Positions 24,383 through 32,837 of a DNA stretch of 64,000 nt are shown here, piece after piece. The notes below the pieces were generated by a model. That model made no database searches, had not been told where the DNA came from, and saw only the letters and a program-made list of their open reading frames with translations. How positions within the stretch are numbered: the stretch's first letter is position 1; every line of letters begins with the position of its first letter. This stretch comes from Solimonas soli DSM 21787 (lineage in GTDB: Bacteria > Pseudomonadota > Gammaproteobacteria > Nevskiales > Nevskiaceae), in NCBI RefSeq assembly GCF_000474945.1, contig NZ_AXDW01000015.1, positions 1 through 64,000 of the forward strand, read 5' to 3'. A program made the position numbers and the translations under genes.

Positions 24383-26728
24383 GTGCCTACCACGCGCTAC
24401 CGTTTGCTGGTTGCCGAGGGTGTCGCCGATCTCGGTGTCGGGCAGCAGCTGCTGACGGCAGCCGGCGGCGCGCAGCGCCTGCGCCTGAGCGACGACGAAT
24501 ATCGCCTGGCGCAGCTGTTCGACGGCGCCCGCTCGCCGGCCGAGCGCCTGGCGGCGGCGAGCGCGCTCGGCTTCGCCGTCACGCCGCAGGAACTCGAAGG
24601 TCTCGCCGACCGTCTCGCGCGCGCGCAGCTCCTGCGCCGCGGCACGCATGAACCGCTGCCGGTGCCGGCGCAGTCCACCGAGGAGGCGCGCCAGCTCGGC
24701 TGGATCGACGGTCAGGTCGGTCGTGCCGGGCGCGCGCCGCCCGCGGCGGCGCTGCCGCCCTCGTCGATGCCGGGTTCGCGCGGCAGCCCGGGCCTGCTCG
24801 GCGGTCTCGCCGGCCTGCTCGGCAAGCGCGGCCGCGCCAACCGCATCGACCTGCCGCTGTCGCCGGACTGGCTGGTCGCCATCGGCCGGCCCTTCATCAT
24901 GCCGCTGGCCTCGCGCATGAGCCTCTACGCGCTGCTCGCCAGCGTGGTCGGGCTGCTGTTCGCGTTCTATCACCGCCGCTTCGACGCCTCGCGGCAGATT
25001 CTCGAGCTGAGCGAGCTGTGGGCCTTCGTCGGCGCCGTCGCGCTCGGCGCCTATCTGGTCAACCTGGTTTCGATGTCGGCGCGCGCCGCGACCATCGCCC
25101 GCTACACGCCGAGCCGGCCGCAGGTCGGCATCCGCATCACGACCCTGTATCTGCCGGCGCTGTTCGTCGACACCGGCGGCGCCGTCGAGCACGCCGGCCG
25201 TGACACGCGCCTGCGCATCGTCGGCAGCACGCTGGTGGCGACGCTCGGCCTGTTCGTGCTCGCCACCCTGCTGTGGTTCATGAACCGCACCACGCATCCG
25301 CGCTTCGCCGCGGCCTGCCTGGCGACCATGGTGATCGCGGTGATCGCGACGCTGGCGCGCGTCAATCCGCTGACCCGTCGCGACGGCTACTTCCTGCTGC
25401 TCAACGCCTTCGGCGTCTCCGATCTGCGCGAGACGGCGGGCCTTGCGCTGTTCGGTTTCGGCAAGCGGCCGTGGCACATGGCGCTGCGCGAAGTGCCGGC
25501 CTCGGTGCTCAAGCTCTACGCCTGGCTGGTGATCGGCTTCTGGGTGCTGATGCTGGTGCTTCTCTTCTCTTTCTCCGGGCAGTGGCTCGTCGAGCACCTG
25601 CGCGGCGTCGGCTTTTTGTTGGTGGCAGCGGTCTTGGGGGCGTACATGGTGAAGCAAATGGGCAGAACCGAATCGAGTCGCAGCAACATGGGCTGGGCCT
25701 TCTCCTGGTGGCCGTTCTCGGAGAAAACGACGTGGATCGGCGCGACGCTGATCCTCATCGGCCTGATTCCGTATTCCTATGAGCCGAGCGGCGACATGGT
25801 CGTGCTGCCGAGCGCGCAGGCCGATGTGCGCGCCCTGGTCGCCGGCGACGTGCGCGAGGTGCTGGTCAAGGAAGGCGACGTGGTGACGGCCGGCCAGGTC
25901 ATCGTGCGCCTCGCCGACGACGGCTACACCGCCAAGGTCGCCGCCAGCGAGGCGCAGATCGCCTCGCTCAGGTCCGATCTGGCGCTGGCGCAGAAGGGTG
26001 GCAAGCCGGAGGAGGTCGAGGTCGCGCGGCAGGCCGTCGCCACGGCGCGCACCAAGGCCGAGTTCTCGCGCATCAATGCGCAGCGTCTCGCCCAGGCTTA
26101 CCAGCGCAAGGCCGTCACTTCGCAGGAATACGACCGCGCGCGCGGCCAGGCGGAAGTCGACGAGCAGATGCTGCGCGAGGCCGAGCGACGCCTGGCGCTG
26201 GTGTCGAGCCCGGCCGCCGCCGATCGCCTCGAATCGCTGCGGGCCGATCTCAAGCGCGTCGAGGCGGAGCTGAAGTACAACCAGCAGCAGCTCTCCTATG
26301 CGCAGGTCACGGCGCCGATCGCCGGCCGCATCGTCTCCGGCACCCTGCAGTTCGCGCGCGGCAACTATCTCAACGTCGGCGAGCGCGTCGCCATCATCGA
26401 GGACACCGGCGCCAAGCGCGCCGAGATCAAGATGCCGGAAGCCTCGATCGGCGCGGTCAAGGTCGGCAGCAGGTCGTGGGCGAAGTCCTGGGCCTTCCCC
26501 TGGCGCAGCTTCCCCGGCCACGTCACGCGCATCGCGCCGGCCGCCGACGAAAGTCCCTACGGCAAGATCGTGCGCGTCGAGATGACGGTCGACGATCCGC
26601 TCGACCAGCTCCGCTCGGGCATGACCGGCAGCGCCAAGGTCGATGGCGGCTGGAGCGTCGCCGGCGTCGTCTTCACGCGCGCCATCGTGCGCTTCGTGTT
26701 CGTCGAAGTGTGGTCCTGGCTGCCTTGA
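24383..26728 (+). CDS. Degenerate M50-type membrane protein fused to HlyD-type periplasmic adaptor
   Basis: This 781-residue protein starts at GTG. Residues 1-90 resemble the small winged-helix/PqqD-like module found at the front of such proteins. About 160-465 is a polytopic membrane domain of site-2-protease (M50) type, still with the second M50 motif as NPLTRRDGY (328-336). The first motif HExxH is absent: the helix where it should lie (226-241) reads VNLVSMSARAATIARY. From about 470 an HlyD adaptor follows: a lipoyl half-motif (ALVAGDVREVLVKEGDVVTAG), a helical hairpin (about 520-610) and a second lipoyl half with VTAPIAGRIVSG. It should bridge the inner membrane and the upstream TolC. 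No ABC or RND pump is adjacent. Loss of protease activity is inferred from the missing metal motif. Confidence 0.8.
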   Translation: MPTTRYRLLVAEGVADLGVGQQLLTAAGGAQRLRLSDDEYRLAQLFDGARSPAERLAAASALGFAVTPQELEGLADRLARAQLLRRGTHEPLPVPAQSTEEARQLGWIDGQVGRAGRAPPAAALPPSSMPGSRGSPGLLGGLAGLLGKRGRANRIDLPLSPDWLVAIGRPFIMPLASRMSLYALLASVVGLLFAFYHRRFDASRQILELSELWAFVGAVALGAYLVNLVSMSARAATIARYTPSRPQVGIRITTLYLPALFVDTGGAVEHAGRDTRLRIVGSTLVATLGLFVLATLLWFMNRTTHPRFAAACLATMVIAVIATLARVNPLTRRDGYFLLLNAFGVSDLRETAGLALFGFGKRPWHMALREVPASVLKLYAWLVIGFWVLMLVLLFSFSGQWLVEHLRGVGFLLVAAVLGAYMVKQMGRTESSRSNMGWAFSWWPFSEKTTWIGATLILIGLIPYSYEPSGDMVVLPSAQADVRALVAGDVREVLVKEGDVVTAGQVIVRLADDGYTAKVAASEAQIASLRSDLALAQKGGKPEEVEVARQAVATARTKAEFSRINAQRLAQAYQRKAVTSQEYDRARGQAEVDEQMLREAERRLALVSSPAAADRLESLRADLKRVEAELKYNQQQLSYAQVTAPIAGRIVSGTLQFARGNYLNVGERVAIIEDTGAKRAEIKMPEASIGAVKVGSRSWAKSWAFPWRSFPGHVTRIAPAADESPYGKIVRVEMTVDDPLDQLRSGMTGSAKVDGGWSVAGVVFTRAIVRFVFVEVWSWLP

Positions 26729-26756
26729 GCACGCGGGTCGCGCAGCGACACCTCAT

Positions 26757-26807
26757 CCTCTCTCCCGCTTCGCGGGAGAGAGGGGAACCGTTCGCGGCCG
26801 CGAACGG
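26757..26807. repeat. Intergenic palindromic repeat element
   Basis: A perfect 12-bp stem with a 3-base loop (26757-26768/26772-26783) is followed 4 bases later by a perfect 20-base palindrome (26788-26807). The first stem, of the CCTCTCTCCCGC type, belongs to the same sequence class as the repeats inside the gene at 38493. It lies in the 151-base gap between the adaptor and propeller genes and could act as a transcriptional attenuator or be a mobile REP-like element. Confidence 0.65.
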
Positions 26808-26879
26808 TGGAGAGAGGGCGCGCGCCAGCGCGTGCTGCGGACGCGCACCGAGCGCCTTTTGCGAGCCGGCCCGCACGCC

Positions 26880-28373
26880 ATGACCGACACCGCCCGCCCG
26901 CTCGCCGAAGCCGACTTCCGCCTGACCTGCGACAACGGCTTCGGCGACGGCTGGAATCACTACGCGCACAGCATGGCGTGGTTCCGCGGGCGTCTCTACG
27001 TCGGCACCACGCGTGCGACGATGGCGATGAACAAGTGGGTGCTGCCGCGTCCCGACATGCGGCCGTGGCCGGTCGACTGCCCCGAAGACGTCTACGACGT
27101 GCCGCGCCAGGCCGAGATCTGGGAATACACGCCGGAGACCGACCAGTGGCTGCGCGTCTACCAGGCGCCGCTGGTGACGGCGCGCGACCAGTCGCGGCAC
27201 GACGTGCCGCGCTACATCGGCTTTCGCGGCATCACGGTGTTCCAGGGCGCGCAGGACAGCGCGCCCTGCCTCTACGTCTCGACCTGGGCGCCGCTGCAGG
27301 CCGAGGCGCCCGACATCCTGCGCAGCGTCGACGGCCGCGAGTTCACCTCGGTGCCGCGTCCGCCCTGGGACACGGTAGTGCGCTCGTTCCGCACCCTGCA
27401 GGTCTTCAACGGCCGCGTGCACACCACGCCGACCAGTTCGACGGCGGCGGCGCGCCGCACGCAGGATTCGGTCGGCTCCGATTCGACGATCTACGCCTGC
27501 GATGACCTCATCGGCGGCAAGTGGTCGCCGGCGAGCGCCGAAGGCTTCGGCGCGCGCGCCAACGTCACCGTGTTCGAGATGGCGCTGTTCGACGATCATC
27601 TCTACGCCGGCACCGTCAACCCGGTCACCGGCCTCGAGGTGTGGAAGACGCGCGGCGGCGATCTGCCGTATCGCTGGACCAAGGTGCTGACGCACGGCGC
27701 CTTCCGCGGCAAGTTCAACGAGGTCGCCGGCAGCTTCTGCGAGTTCAACGGCGCGCTCTATCTCGGCACCGGCATCGTCAACGGCGGCTACCATCGCGCC
27801 GCCAACGTCGGACCGGGCGCCGGCGAGGTCATTCGCATCTGGCCCGACGATTCCTGGGACCTGCTGATGGGCGATCCGCGCGTCACGCCGCAAGGCGTGA
27901 AGTATCCCTTGTCCGGCTATGCCGCCGGCTTCGACAATCTGTTCAACGGCTACATGTGGCGCATGGCGGCGCACGACGGCTATCTCTACGTCGGCACCTT
28001 CAACTGGGCCAACATGCTGCCGTATCTGCCGACGCACGTCTGGCCGGAGGACGTCGTCGCGCTGGTGCAGCGCTGGGGCGAGGAGAACCTGCTGCGCCGC
28101 TTCGGCGGCTGCGAGCTGTGGCGCACGCCGGACGGTCTGCGCTGGGAGCCGGTCACGCGCAACGGCTTCGGCAACAAGTACAACTGGGGCATCCGCAATC
28201 TGGTGTCGACGCCGCACGGCCTGTTCGTCGGCACCGCCAATCCTTTCGGGCCGACCGTCGCGCAGCGTCTCGAAGGCAGGCGCTGGCAGTACGTCTACAA
28301 CCCGCGCGGCGGCTGCGAAGTCTGGCTCGGCAAGGCCGAGGCCGCGGCACCGGCACCGGGCGGTGCGCGGTGA
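26880..28373 (+). CDS. Cytoplasmic beta-propeller-like protein of unknown function
   Basis: This 497-residue protein has no signal peptide and shows six or seven repeating units ending in short strands of the type G-x-LYVGT: FRGRLYVGTTRA, CLYVSTWAP, FDDHLYAGTVNPVTGLEVWKT, FNGALYLGTGIVNGG, HDGYLYVGTFNWAN, LFVGTANPFG and GGCEVWLG. These resemble Kelch or tachylectin-like blades. I do not recognise a named family. Its stop overlaps the next start (GTGA), so it is translated together with the sulfotransferase-like gene, and it lies between an export adaptor and tailoring enzymes of the biosynthetic locus. The start is ATG 26880; no clear ribosome-binding site is seen. Confidence 0.75.
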   Translation: MTDTARPLAEADFRLTCDNGFGDGWNHYAHSMAWFRGRLYVGTTRATMAMNKWVLPRPDMRPWPVDCPEDVYDVPRQAEIWEYTPETDQWLRVYQAPLVTARDQSRHDVPRYIGFRGITVFQGAQDSAPCLYVSTWAPLQAEAPDILRSVDGREFTSVPRPPWDTVVRSFRTLQVFNGRVHTTPTSSTAAARRTQDSVGSDSTIYACDDLIGGKWSPASAEGFGARANVTVFEMALFDDHLYAGTVNPVTGLEVWKTRGGDLPYRWTKVLTHGAFRGKFNEVAGSFCEFNGALYLGTGIVNGGYHRAANVGPGAGEVIRIWPDDSWDLLMGDPRVTPQGVKYPLSGYAAGFDNLFNGYMWRMAAHDGYLYVGTFNWANMLPYLPTHVWPEDVVALVQRWGEENLLRRFGGCELWRTPDGLRWEPVTRNGFGNKYNWGIRNLVSTPHGLFVGTANPFGPTVAQRLEGRRWQYVYNPRGGCEVWLGKAEAAAPAPGGAR

Positions 28374-29260
28374 GCGCCGCGCCGCTGTGGATCGTCGGTG
28401 CGCCGTTCAGCGGCGTCGCGCGGCTGGCGGCCACGCTCGGCACGCATCCCGCGTTCCACGCCATTCCGGAAACCAGCCTGTTCGTCGCCGATCGCGTCGA
28501 CGAACTGCTGGAGATTTTCGAGATCGGCCAGGGCAGCAATGCCGATGGCCTGCTGCGCGCGCTCGCCGCGCTCGAGTTCGGCGGCGACGACGACGACGGC
28601 GTGGCACAGGCGCGGCAGTGGCTCGCGGCGCGCGGCGACTGGTCGACCGCCGCGGTGTTCGCGCACCTGCGCGCACGTGCCGGCGCGCGCCGGCTGGTGA
28701 TTCCCGACACCGAAGCCGTGCTGCGTCCCGCCGATCTGGCCCGCCTGCGCGCGGCGGCCGAGGACGCGACGATCGTGCACCTCGTGCGCCACCCGCGGGT
28801 GTACGGCACGCTGTTCGCGCGCTGGCTCGCCGACCGCCTGTTCGTCGCCAAGGATTTCCGCGACCACGCACAGCCCATGGCGCCGATCGATCCGCAGATC
28901 GCCTGGCTGCGCATCAACCGCAACATCGAAACCTGGCTGAAGCCGGCCTTCGCCACACGTTATCTGCTGCTGCGCGACGAGGACCTCGGCGCCGAGCGCG
29001 ACACCGCGCTGGCGGCGCTGCTGCGCGCCGTCGGCGCCGACGCGACACCGGCGGTCGTCGCGCAACTCGATGCCGCCGACTGGCCGTTCTGGGGCTATGG
29101 CCCGCCGACGGCGCCCTACGGACTCGAGGCCGAAGTGCTGGAATCGCTGTCGCCCGATCGTGGCGACGCGCAGCTGGGGGGAGCGTTGCCGTGGCGCGCG
29201 GATGGTCGCGAGTTTGCGCCCGAGATCATCGACATGGCACGGACCTATCGCTACGGCTGA
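28370..29260 (+). CDS. Sulfotransferase-like P-loop protein
   Basis: This 296-residue protein begins at a GTG that overlaps the previous stop codon. Near the N-terminus IVGAPFSGVARLAATLGTHP matches the 5'-phosphosulfate loop of sulfotransferases (usual form GxPRSGTTxL), but the Arg before Ser is Phe and the following residues are changed. IVHLVRHPRVYGTLF (about 133-147) matches the 3'-phosphate-binding motif with Arg. The remainder is helical and includes WLRINRNIETW and RYLLLRDEDLG, as in PAPS-dependent enzymes. It would transfer sulfate from PAPS to a hydroxyl group if active. The altered loop makes activity uncertain. Confidence 0.7.
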   Translation: MSAAPLWIVGAPFSGVARLAATLGTHPAFHAIPETSLFVADRVDELLEIFEIGQGSNADGLLRALAALEFGGDDDDGVAQARQWLAARGDWSTAAVFAHLRARAGARRLVIPDTEAVLRPADLARLRAAAEDATIVHLVRHPRVYGTLFARWLADRLFVAKDFRDHAQPMAPIDPQIAWLRINRNIETWLKPAFATRYLLLRDEDLGAERDTALAALLRAVGADATPAVVAQLDAADWPFWGYGPPTAPYGLEAEVLESLSPDRGDAQLGGALPWRADGREFAPEIIDMARTYRYG

Positions 29261-29286
29261 CATCAACATCGCGGGCCTTGCTTGAA

Positions 29287-31596
29287 ATGAATCGTGCCTC
29301 GCGCACGAAGGGGGAGAAGGCAGTGAATGCGCTCAGCGGGATTCGCGTCCTTCGCATCGGCAGTTCGGCCGGCGCCGCGTACTGCGGCAAGCTGCTGCAC
29401 GGTTTCGGCGCCGACACCTGCAGCATCGCGGCGCCCGGCGAGGCGGCGGTGCGCGCCGACCCGGCGTCGGAATGGTTCGAGACGACGCGCGATCGCGTCG
29501 CCTTCGACTGGGCCGACGACCGGCGCGCGGCGCGCCTCGATGCGCTGCTGGACGGCGTCGACGTGCTGATCGACGCCAGCCTGCCACGCGAGGCGGCGCG
29601 CGCCGGGCTCGACAGCGCCGCGCTGCGCGAGCGCCATCCGCGTCTCGTCGTCTGCCGCATCACGCCGTTCGGCATCCATGGCCCGTATCGCGACTACGCC
29701 GCCGAGGACATCACGCTCTACGCGATGAGCGGGCTCATGCAGAGCACCGGCGATCCGAAGCGCGAACCGCTGAATTCGCGCCCGAGGCTCGCGCAGCTGA
29801 GCGCCGGCCTGCACGCCTACTCGGCGATCCTGCTCGCGCTGCTGCGCCGCTTCGGCGACGGGCTCGGCGACTTCATCGACCTGTCGATGCACGAGTCGGC
29901 GATGGAGAACTACGAGATCGCCATCGCCGAGCTGCTGGCCGGCGGCGGCGTCGCGCGCCGCAACGGCGACGAGCACAACATGGTGCCGTGGCGCACGTAC
30001 CCCTGCGCGGACGGCGAGGCAGCGATCATCGGTGGCCCGATCCGCAACTGGAAGAAGGCCGCCGAGCTGTTCGGCATCGCCGAGATCAGCGAGCGCTTCG
30101 CCCGCGCCGACGTGCGCATGAAGGAGCGGCAGGCTTTCGAAGCCCTGCTCAAGCCCTGGCTCGCCAGCCACACGCGGCGCGAGCTGTTCCACATCGGCCA
30201 GCGCATGGGTCTGGCCTGGTCCTATCTCGCCAGCCTGCGCGAGGCGCTGGACGATCCGCAGCACGCGGCGCGCGGCTTCTTCGAGACGCGCGTGCTCGCC
30301 GACGGCCGCCGCTGCCGGATGCCGGGCGCGCCGTTCCGCAGCAGCGTCACGCCGTGGCGGATGCCGCATGCGATGCCGGTGCCGCAGGATCCGCCGCCGG
30401 CCGGCGGCGGTGCCGCGCGGCCGCCGCTGCAGGGCATCCGCGTGCTCGACTTCACGCACGACTGGGCGGGGCCGCATGCCGCACGGCTGCTCGCCGACTT
30501 CGGCGCCGAGGTCATCAAGATCGAATATCCGCGCCGCCTCGACGGCATGCGCGGCGGTTATGCCGGCAAGGTCAACGAGCATCCGCGCATGTGGCAGCTG
30601 CATCGCAACAAGCGCTCGCTGACGCTCGATCTGCAGCGCGACGATCATCTGCAGTTCTGCCGGCGCATGGCCGCCGACAGTGACCTGGTCATCGAGAATT
30701 CGCGCCCTGGCGTGATGGCGCGGCTCGGTCTCGGCTACGACGTGCTGCGCGGCCTGAAGGAGGACATCGTCATGCTGTCGATGTCGGCCTTCGGCGCCAG
30801 CGGGCCTTACGCGCAGTACGCCGGTTATGGCGGCAGCATCGAGGCGATCAGCGGCCTGCAGTCGCTGACCGCCTACGACGAGTCGTCGCCGCGCTTCCGC
30901 GTGCGCGAGGTCGACGCGATCAACGGCATCTTCGGCAGCTGCGCCGCGCTGACCGCGCTGTGGCATCGCCGGCGCAGCGGTGCCGGGCAGTGGATCGACG
31001 TTTCGGAAACCGAAACGACCTGCTGGCTGATCGGCGAGTTCTTCGCGCAGGCCTCGCTCGACGACCGCGAGCCGGCGGTGATCGGCAATCGCGATGCCGA
31101 GCACGCGCCGCAGGGCTGCTACCGCTGCGCCGGCGAGGACCGCTGGCTGACGATCAGCGTTGCCGACGACGCGCAATGGCGGCGCCTCGCCCTGCTGATC
31201 GGCGACGAGGCGCTGGCGGCGGACCCCGCCTACGCCAGCGCCGAAGCGCGCCGCGCGCGGCACGACGACATCGACGCACGCATCGGCGCCTGGACCGGCA
31301 CGCAGGACGCGGCAGCGGCGATGCGGCTGCTGCAGGAACTCGGCATCGCCGCCGGCCTGGTCTGCAATACGCGCGATCTCGCCGCCGATCCGCACCTCGC
31401 GGCCCGCGAGTGGTTCTGCGCGATCGACGGCACGCGCCTGCCGGGGCCGCCGTTCCGCCTGCAGCGCGGCGGTTTCGAGCTGCGCTGGCGCGGTCCCGAT
31501 CTCGGCCGCGACAACGACTACTGCCGCGAACGCTACGGCGACCTGGCGCTCGACGATCTGCTCGACGAAGCGAAGCTCGGTACCGCCTACCAGTGA
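29287..31596 (+). CDS. Tandem two-domain class III CoA-transferase (CaiB/BaiF family)
   Basis: This 769-residue protein consists of two complete CaiB/BaiF units joined head to tail (about 15-365 and 380-769, with a Pro/Gly linker at 366-380). The second unit has the usual LDFTHDWAGPHAARLLADFGAE-type start (quoted in part) and the catalytic Asp at D543 in EVDAINGIFG. In the first unit the equivalent position is Gln170 (LAQLSAG), so that half cannot form the aspartyl-CoA intermediate. Class III enzymes move CoA between carboxylic acids. A GTG at 29323 with GGGGAGAAGG in front is an alternative start. It probably activates or releases an acyl group for the locus; the substrate is unknown. Confidence 0.85.
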   Translation: MNRASRTKGEKAVNALSGIRVLRIGSSAGAAYCGKLLHGFGADTCSIAAPGEAAVRADPASEWFETTRDRVAFDWADDRRAARLDALLDGVDVLIDASLPREAARAGLDSAALRERHPRLVVCRITPFGIHGPYRDYAAEDITLYAMSGLMQSTGDPKREPLNSRPRLAQLSAGLHAYSAILLALLRRFGDGLGDFIDLSMHESAMENYEIAIAELLAGGGVARRNGDEHNMVPWRTYPCADGEAAIIGGPIRNWKKAAELFGIAEISERFARADVRMKERQAFEALLKPWLASHTRRELFHIGQRMGLAWSYLASLREALDDPQHAARGFFETRVLADGRRCRMPGAPFRSSVTPWRMPHAMPVPQDPPPAGGGAARPPLQGIRVLDFTHDWAGPHAARLLADFGAEVIKIEYPRRLDGMRGGYAGKVNEHPRMWQLHRNKRSLTLDLQRDDHLQFCRRMAADSDLVIENSRPGVMARLGLGYDVLRGLKEDIVMLSMSAFGASGPYAQYAGYGGSIEAISGLQSLTAYDESSPRFRVREVDAINGIFGSCAALTALWHRRRSGAGQWIDVSETETTCWLIGEFFAQASLDDREPAVIGNRDAEHAPQGCYRCAGEDRWLTISVADDAQWRRLALLIGDEALAADPAYASAEARRARHDDIDARIGAWTGTQDAAAAMRLLQELGIAAGLVCNTRDLAADPHLAAREWFCAIDGTRLPGPPFRLQRGGFELRWRGPDLGRDNDYCRERYGDLALDDLLDEAKLGTAYQ

Positions 31597-31647
31597 CGGA
31601 CCCGGCGCGCCGCGCCGCGCTTGAGGCCGTGTAATCCGTCCACTAAA

Positions 31648-31663
31648 GTGTCCGAATGGACAC
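31648..31663. promoter_or_regulatory. Palindromic operator overlapping the XRE-cupin start
   Basis: GTGTCC-GAAT-GGACAC is a perfect inverted repeat with 6-base arms and a 4-base spacer. It overlaps the proposed start codon of the regulator gene and begins 51 bases after the CoA-transferase stop. Placement is ideal for autoregulation by the encoded repressor. The binding protein is inferred. Confidence 0.5.
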
Positions 31664-32225
31664 AAAAATGGATGAAGCGGGGCTGGCCCTGGCGCGCCGC
31701 CTCAAGCTCGAACGCGAGGCGCGCGGCTGGTCGCTGGCCGGTCTGGCCGAGCGCGCGGGCGTCTCCAAGGCGGCGATCAGCAAGATCGAGCGCGGCGAGA
31801 CGAGCCCGACGGCGACCGTGCTGGTGCGGCTCGCCGGCGCTTTCGACCTGACGCTCGCCGGGCTGTTCCTGCGCGCCGAGCAAGGTGTCGGCGATCGCCT
31901 GGTGCGGGCCGACGCGCAGCCGCTGTGGCGCGATCCGAAGACCGGCTATGTGCGCCGCCAGGTCTTCATGCGCCCTGAGCACCCGCTGGAGATCGCCGAA
32001 ATCGAACTGCCGCCGCGCCGCCGCGTGACCATGCCGGCCTCCTCGTATGCGCACATCCGTCAGGCGGTGCGCGTGCTGAGCGGACGCCTGCTGATCGTCG
32101 AGGGCGGCCAGCGTCACGAGCTCGGTCCGGGCGACTGCCTCGGCTTCGGGCCGCCGGCGGCGACCCGTTTCGTCAACGAAGGCAGCAAGGCCTGCACCTA
32201 TCTCGTCGTGCTGGCGAGGACCTGA
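31656..32225 (+). CDS. XRE-family transcriptional regulator with C-terminal cupin domain
   Basis: This 189-residue protein has an N-terminal helix-turn-helix of the Cro/CI type (about 12-66: LARRLKLEREARGWSLAGLA, then GVSKAAISKIERGETSP). Residues 110-186 form a small cupin (VLSGRLLIVEGGQRHELGPGDCLGF). Regulators of this design sense a small ligand in the cupin pocket and often control nearby catabolic or efflux genes. A palindrome lies on its start. ATG 31668 is a possible alternative start; neither has a good ribosome-binding site, so the message may be leaderless. A GNAT gene follows 2 bases downstream. Confidence 0.88.
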   Translation: MDTKMDEAGLALARRLKLEREARGWSLAGLAERAGVSKAAISKIERGETSPTATVLVRLAGAFDLTLAGLFLRAEQGVGDRLVRADAQPLWRDPKTGYVRRQVFMRPEHPLEIAEIELPPRRRVTMPASSYAHIRQAVRVLSGRLLIVEGGQRHELGPGDCLGFGPPAATRFVNEGSKACTYLVVLART

Positions 32226-32227
32226 AC

Positions 32228-32686
32228 ATGCGCATCGTCGAAGGCGGCCTCGGCGATCCGCGCGTCATCGCCCTGCTCGAATTCCATCTGCGCACGGCGC
32301 GCGCGGCGACCGCGCCGGGCAGCGCGCACGCGCTCGACCTTTCGGGCCTGCGCGCGCCGGGTGTGCGCTTCTGGGCGCTGTGGGACGGCGAGGCGCTGCT
32401 CGGCGTCGGCGCGCTCAAGGATCTCGGCGCCGGCCATGGCGAGGTCAAGTCCATGCACGTCGCGCTCGCCGCGCGGCGGCGCGGCGCCGGCAGCGCCGTG
32501 CTGCGCCACATCGTCGCCGCGGCGCGCGCCGACGGCTGGACGCGGCTCAGCCTGGAGACGGGGTCGTGGCCGTACTTCGAGCCGGCGCGTGCGCTGTATC
32601 GCCGCCACGGCTTCGTCGAATGCGCGCCGTTCGGCGATTACCGCGACGATCCGAACAGCGTGTTCATGACGCTCTCGCTGACCTAG
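32228..32686 (+). CDS. GNAT-family N-acetyltransferase
   Basis: This 152-residue protein has the GNAT fold: strand FWALWDGEALLGVGALKDL, the acetyl-CoA-binding segment KSMHVALAARRRGAGSAVLRH (quoted in part; R/Q-x-x-G-x-G/A form as RRRGAGS), then LSLETGSWPYFEPARALYRR-type helix and HGFVEC. It resembles small PhnO/YhbS-like acetyltransferases with a GDYRDDPNSVFMTL end. It starts 2 bases after the regulator stop, so the two are cotranscribed. Substrate unknown; it may modify a small molecule or confer self-protection. Confidence 0.85.
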   Translation: MRIVEGGLGDPRVIALLEFHLRTARAATAPGSAHALDLSGLRAPGVRFWALWDGEALLGVGALKDLGAGHGEVKSMHVALAARRRGAGSAVLRHIVAAARADGWTRLSLETGSWPYFEPARALYRRHGFVECAPFGDYRDDPNSVFMTLSLT

Positions 32687-32837
32687 GATCGAGGTTCGAC
32701 ACGTTGTTCAGCGGGATGCGCTGCTGCGGGTGCGAGCGGAAATCGCGGACGGCCGCCGCGTCGAGCGCGGCACGCGCCGGCGGCAGTTCGATGGCGATCA
32801 AATCGACGACACCGCGGCGGCGTCGCCGCGCGTTCAT
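32664..32837 (-). CDS. Possible small coupled open reading frame after the glycosyltransferase
   Basis: A 57-codon frame on the minus strand starts at an ATG that overlaps the glycosyltransferase stop as ATGA, a typical coupling signal. It ends inside the 3' end of the GNAT gene on the other strand (23-base overlap). The product begins basic (MNARRRRRG) and continues VVDLIAIELPPARAALDAA with no recognised domain. It may be the relic of a longer gene or simply chance in GC-rich DNA. Confidence 0.25.
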   Translation of the reverse strand: MNARRRRRGVVDLIAIELPPARAALDAAAVRDFRSHPQQRIPLNNVSNLDPRSARAS

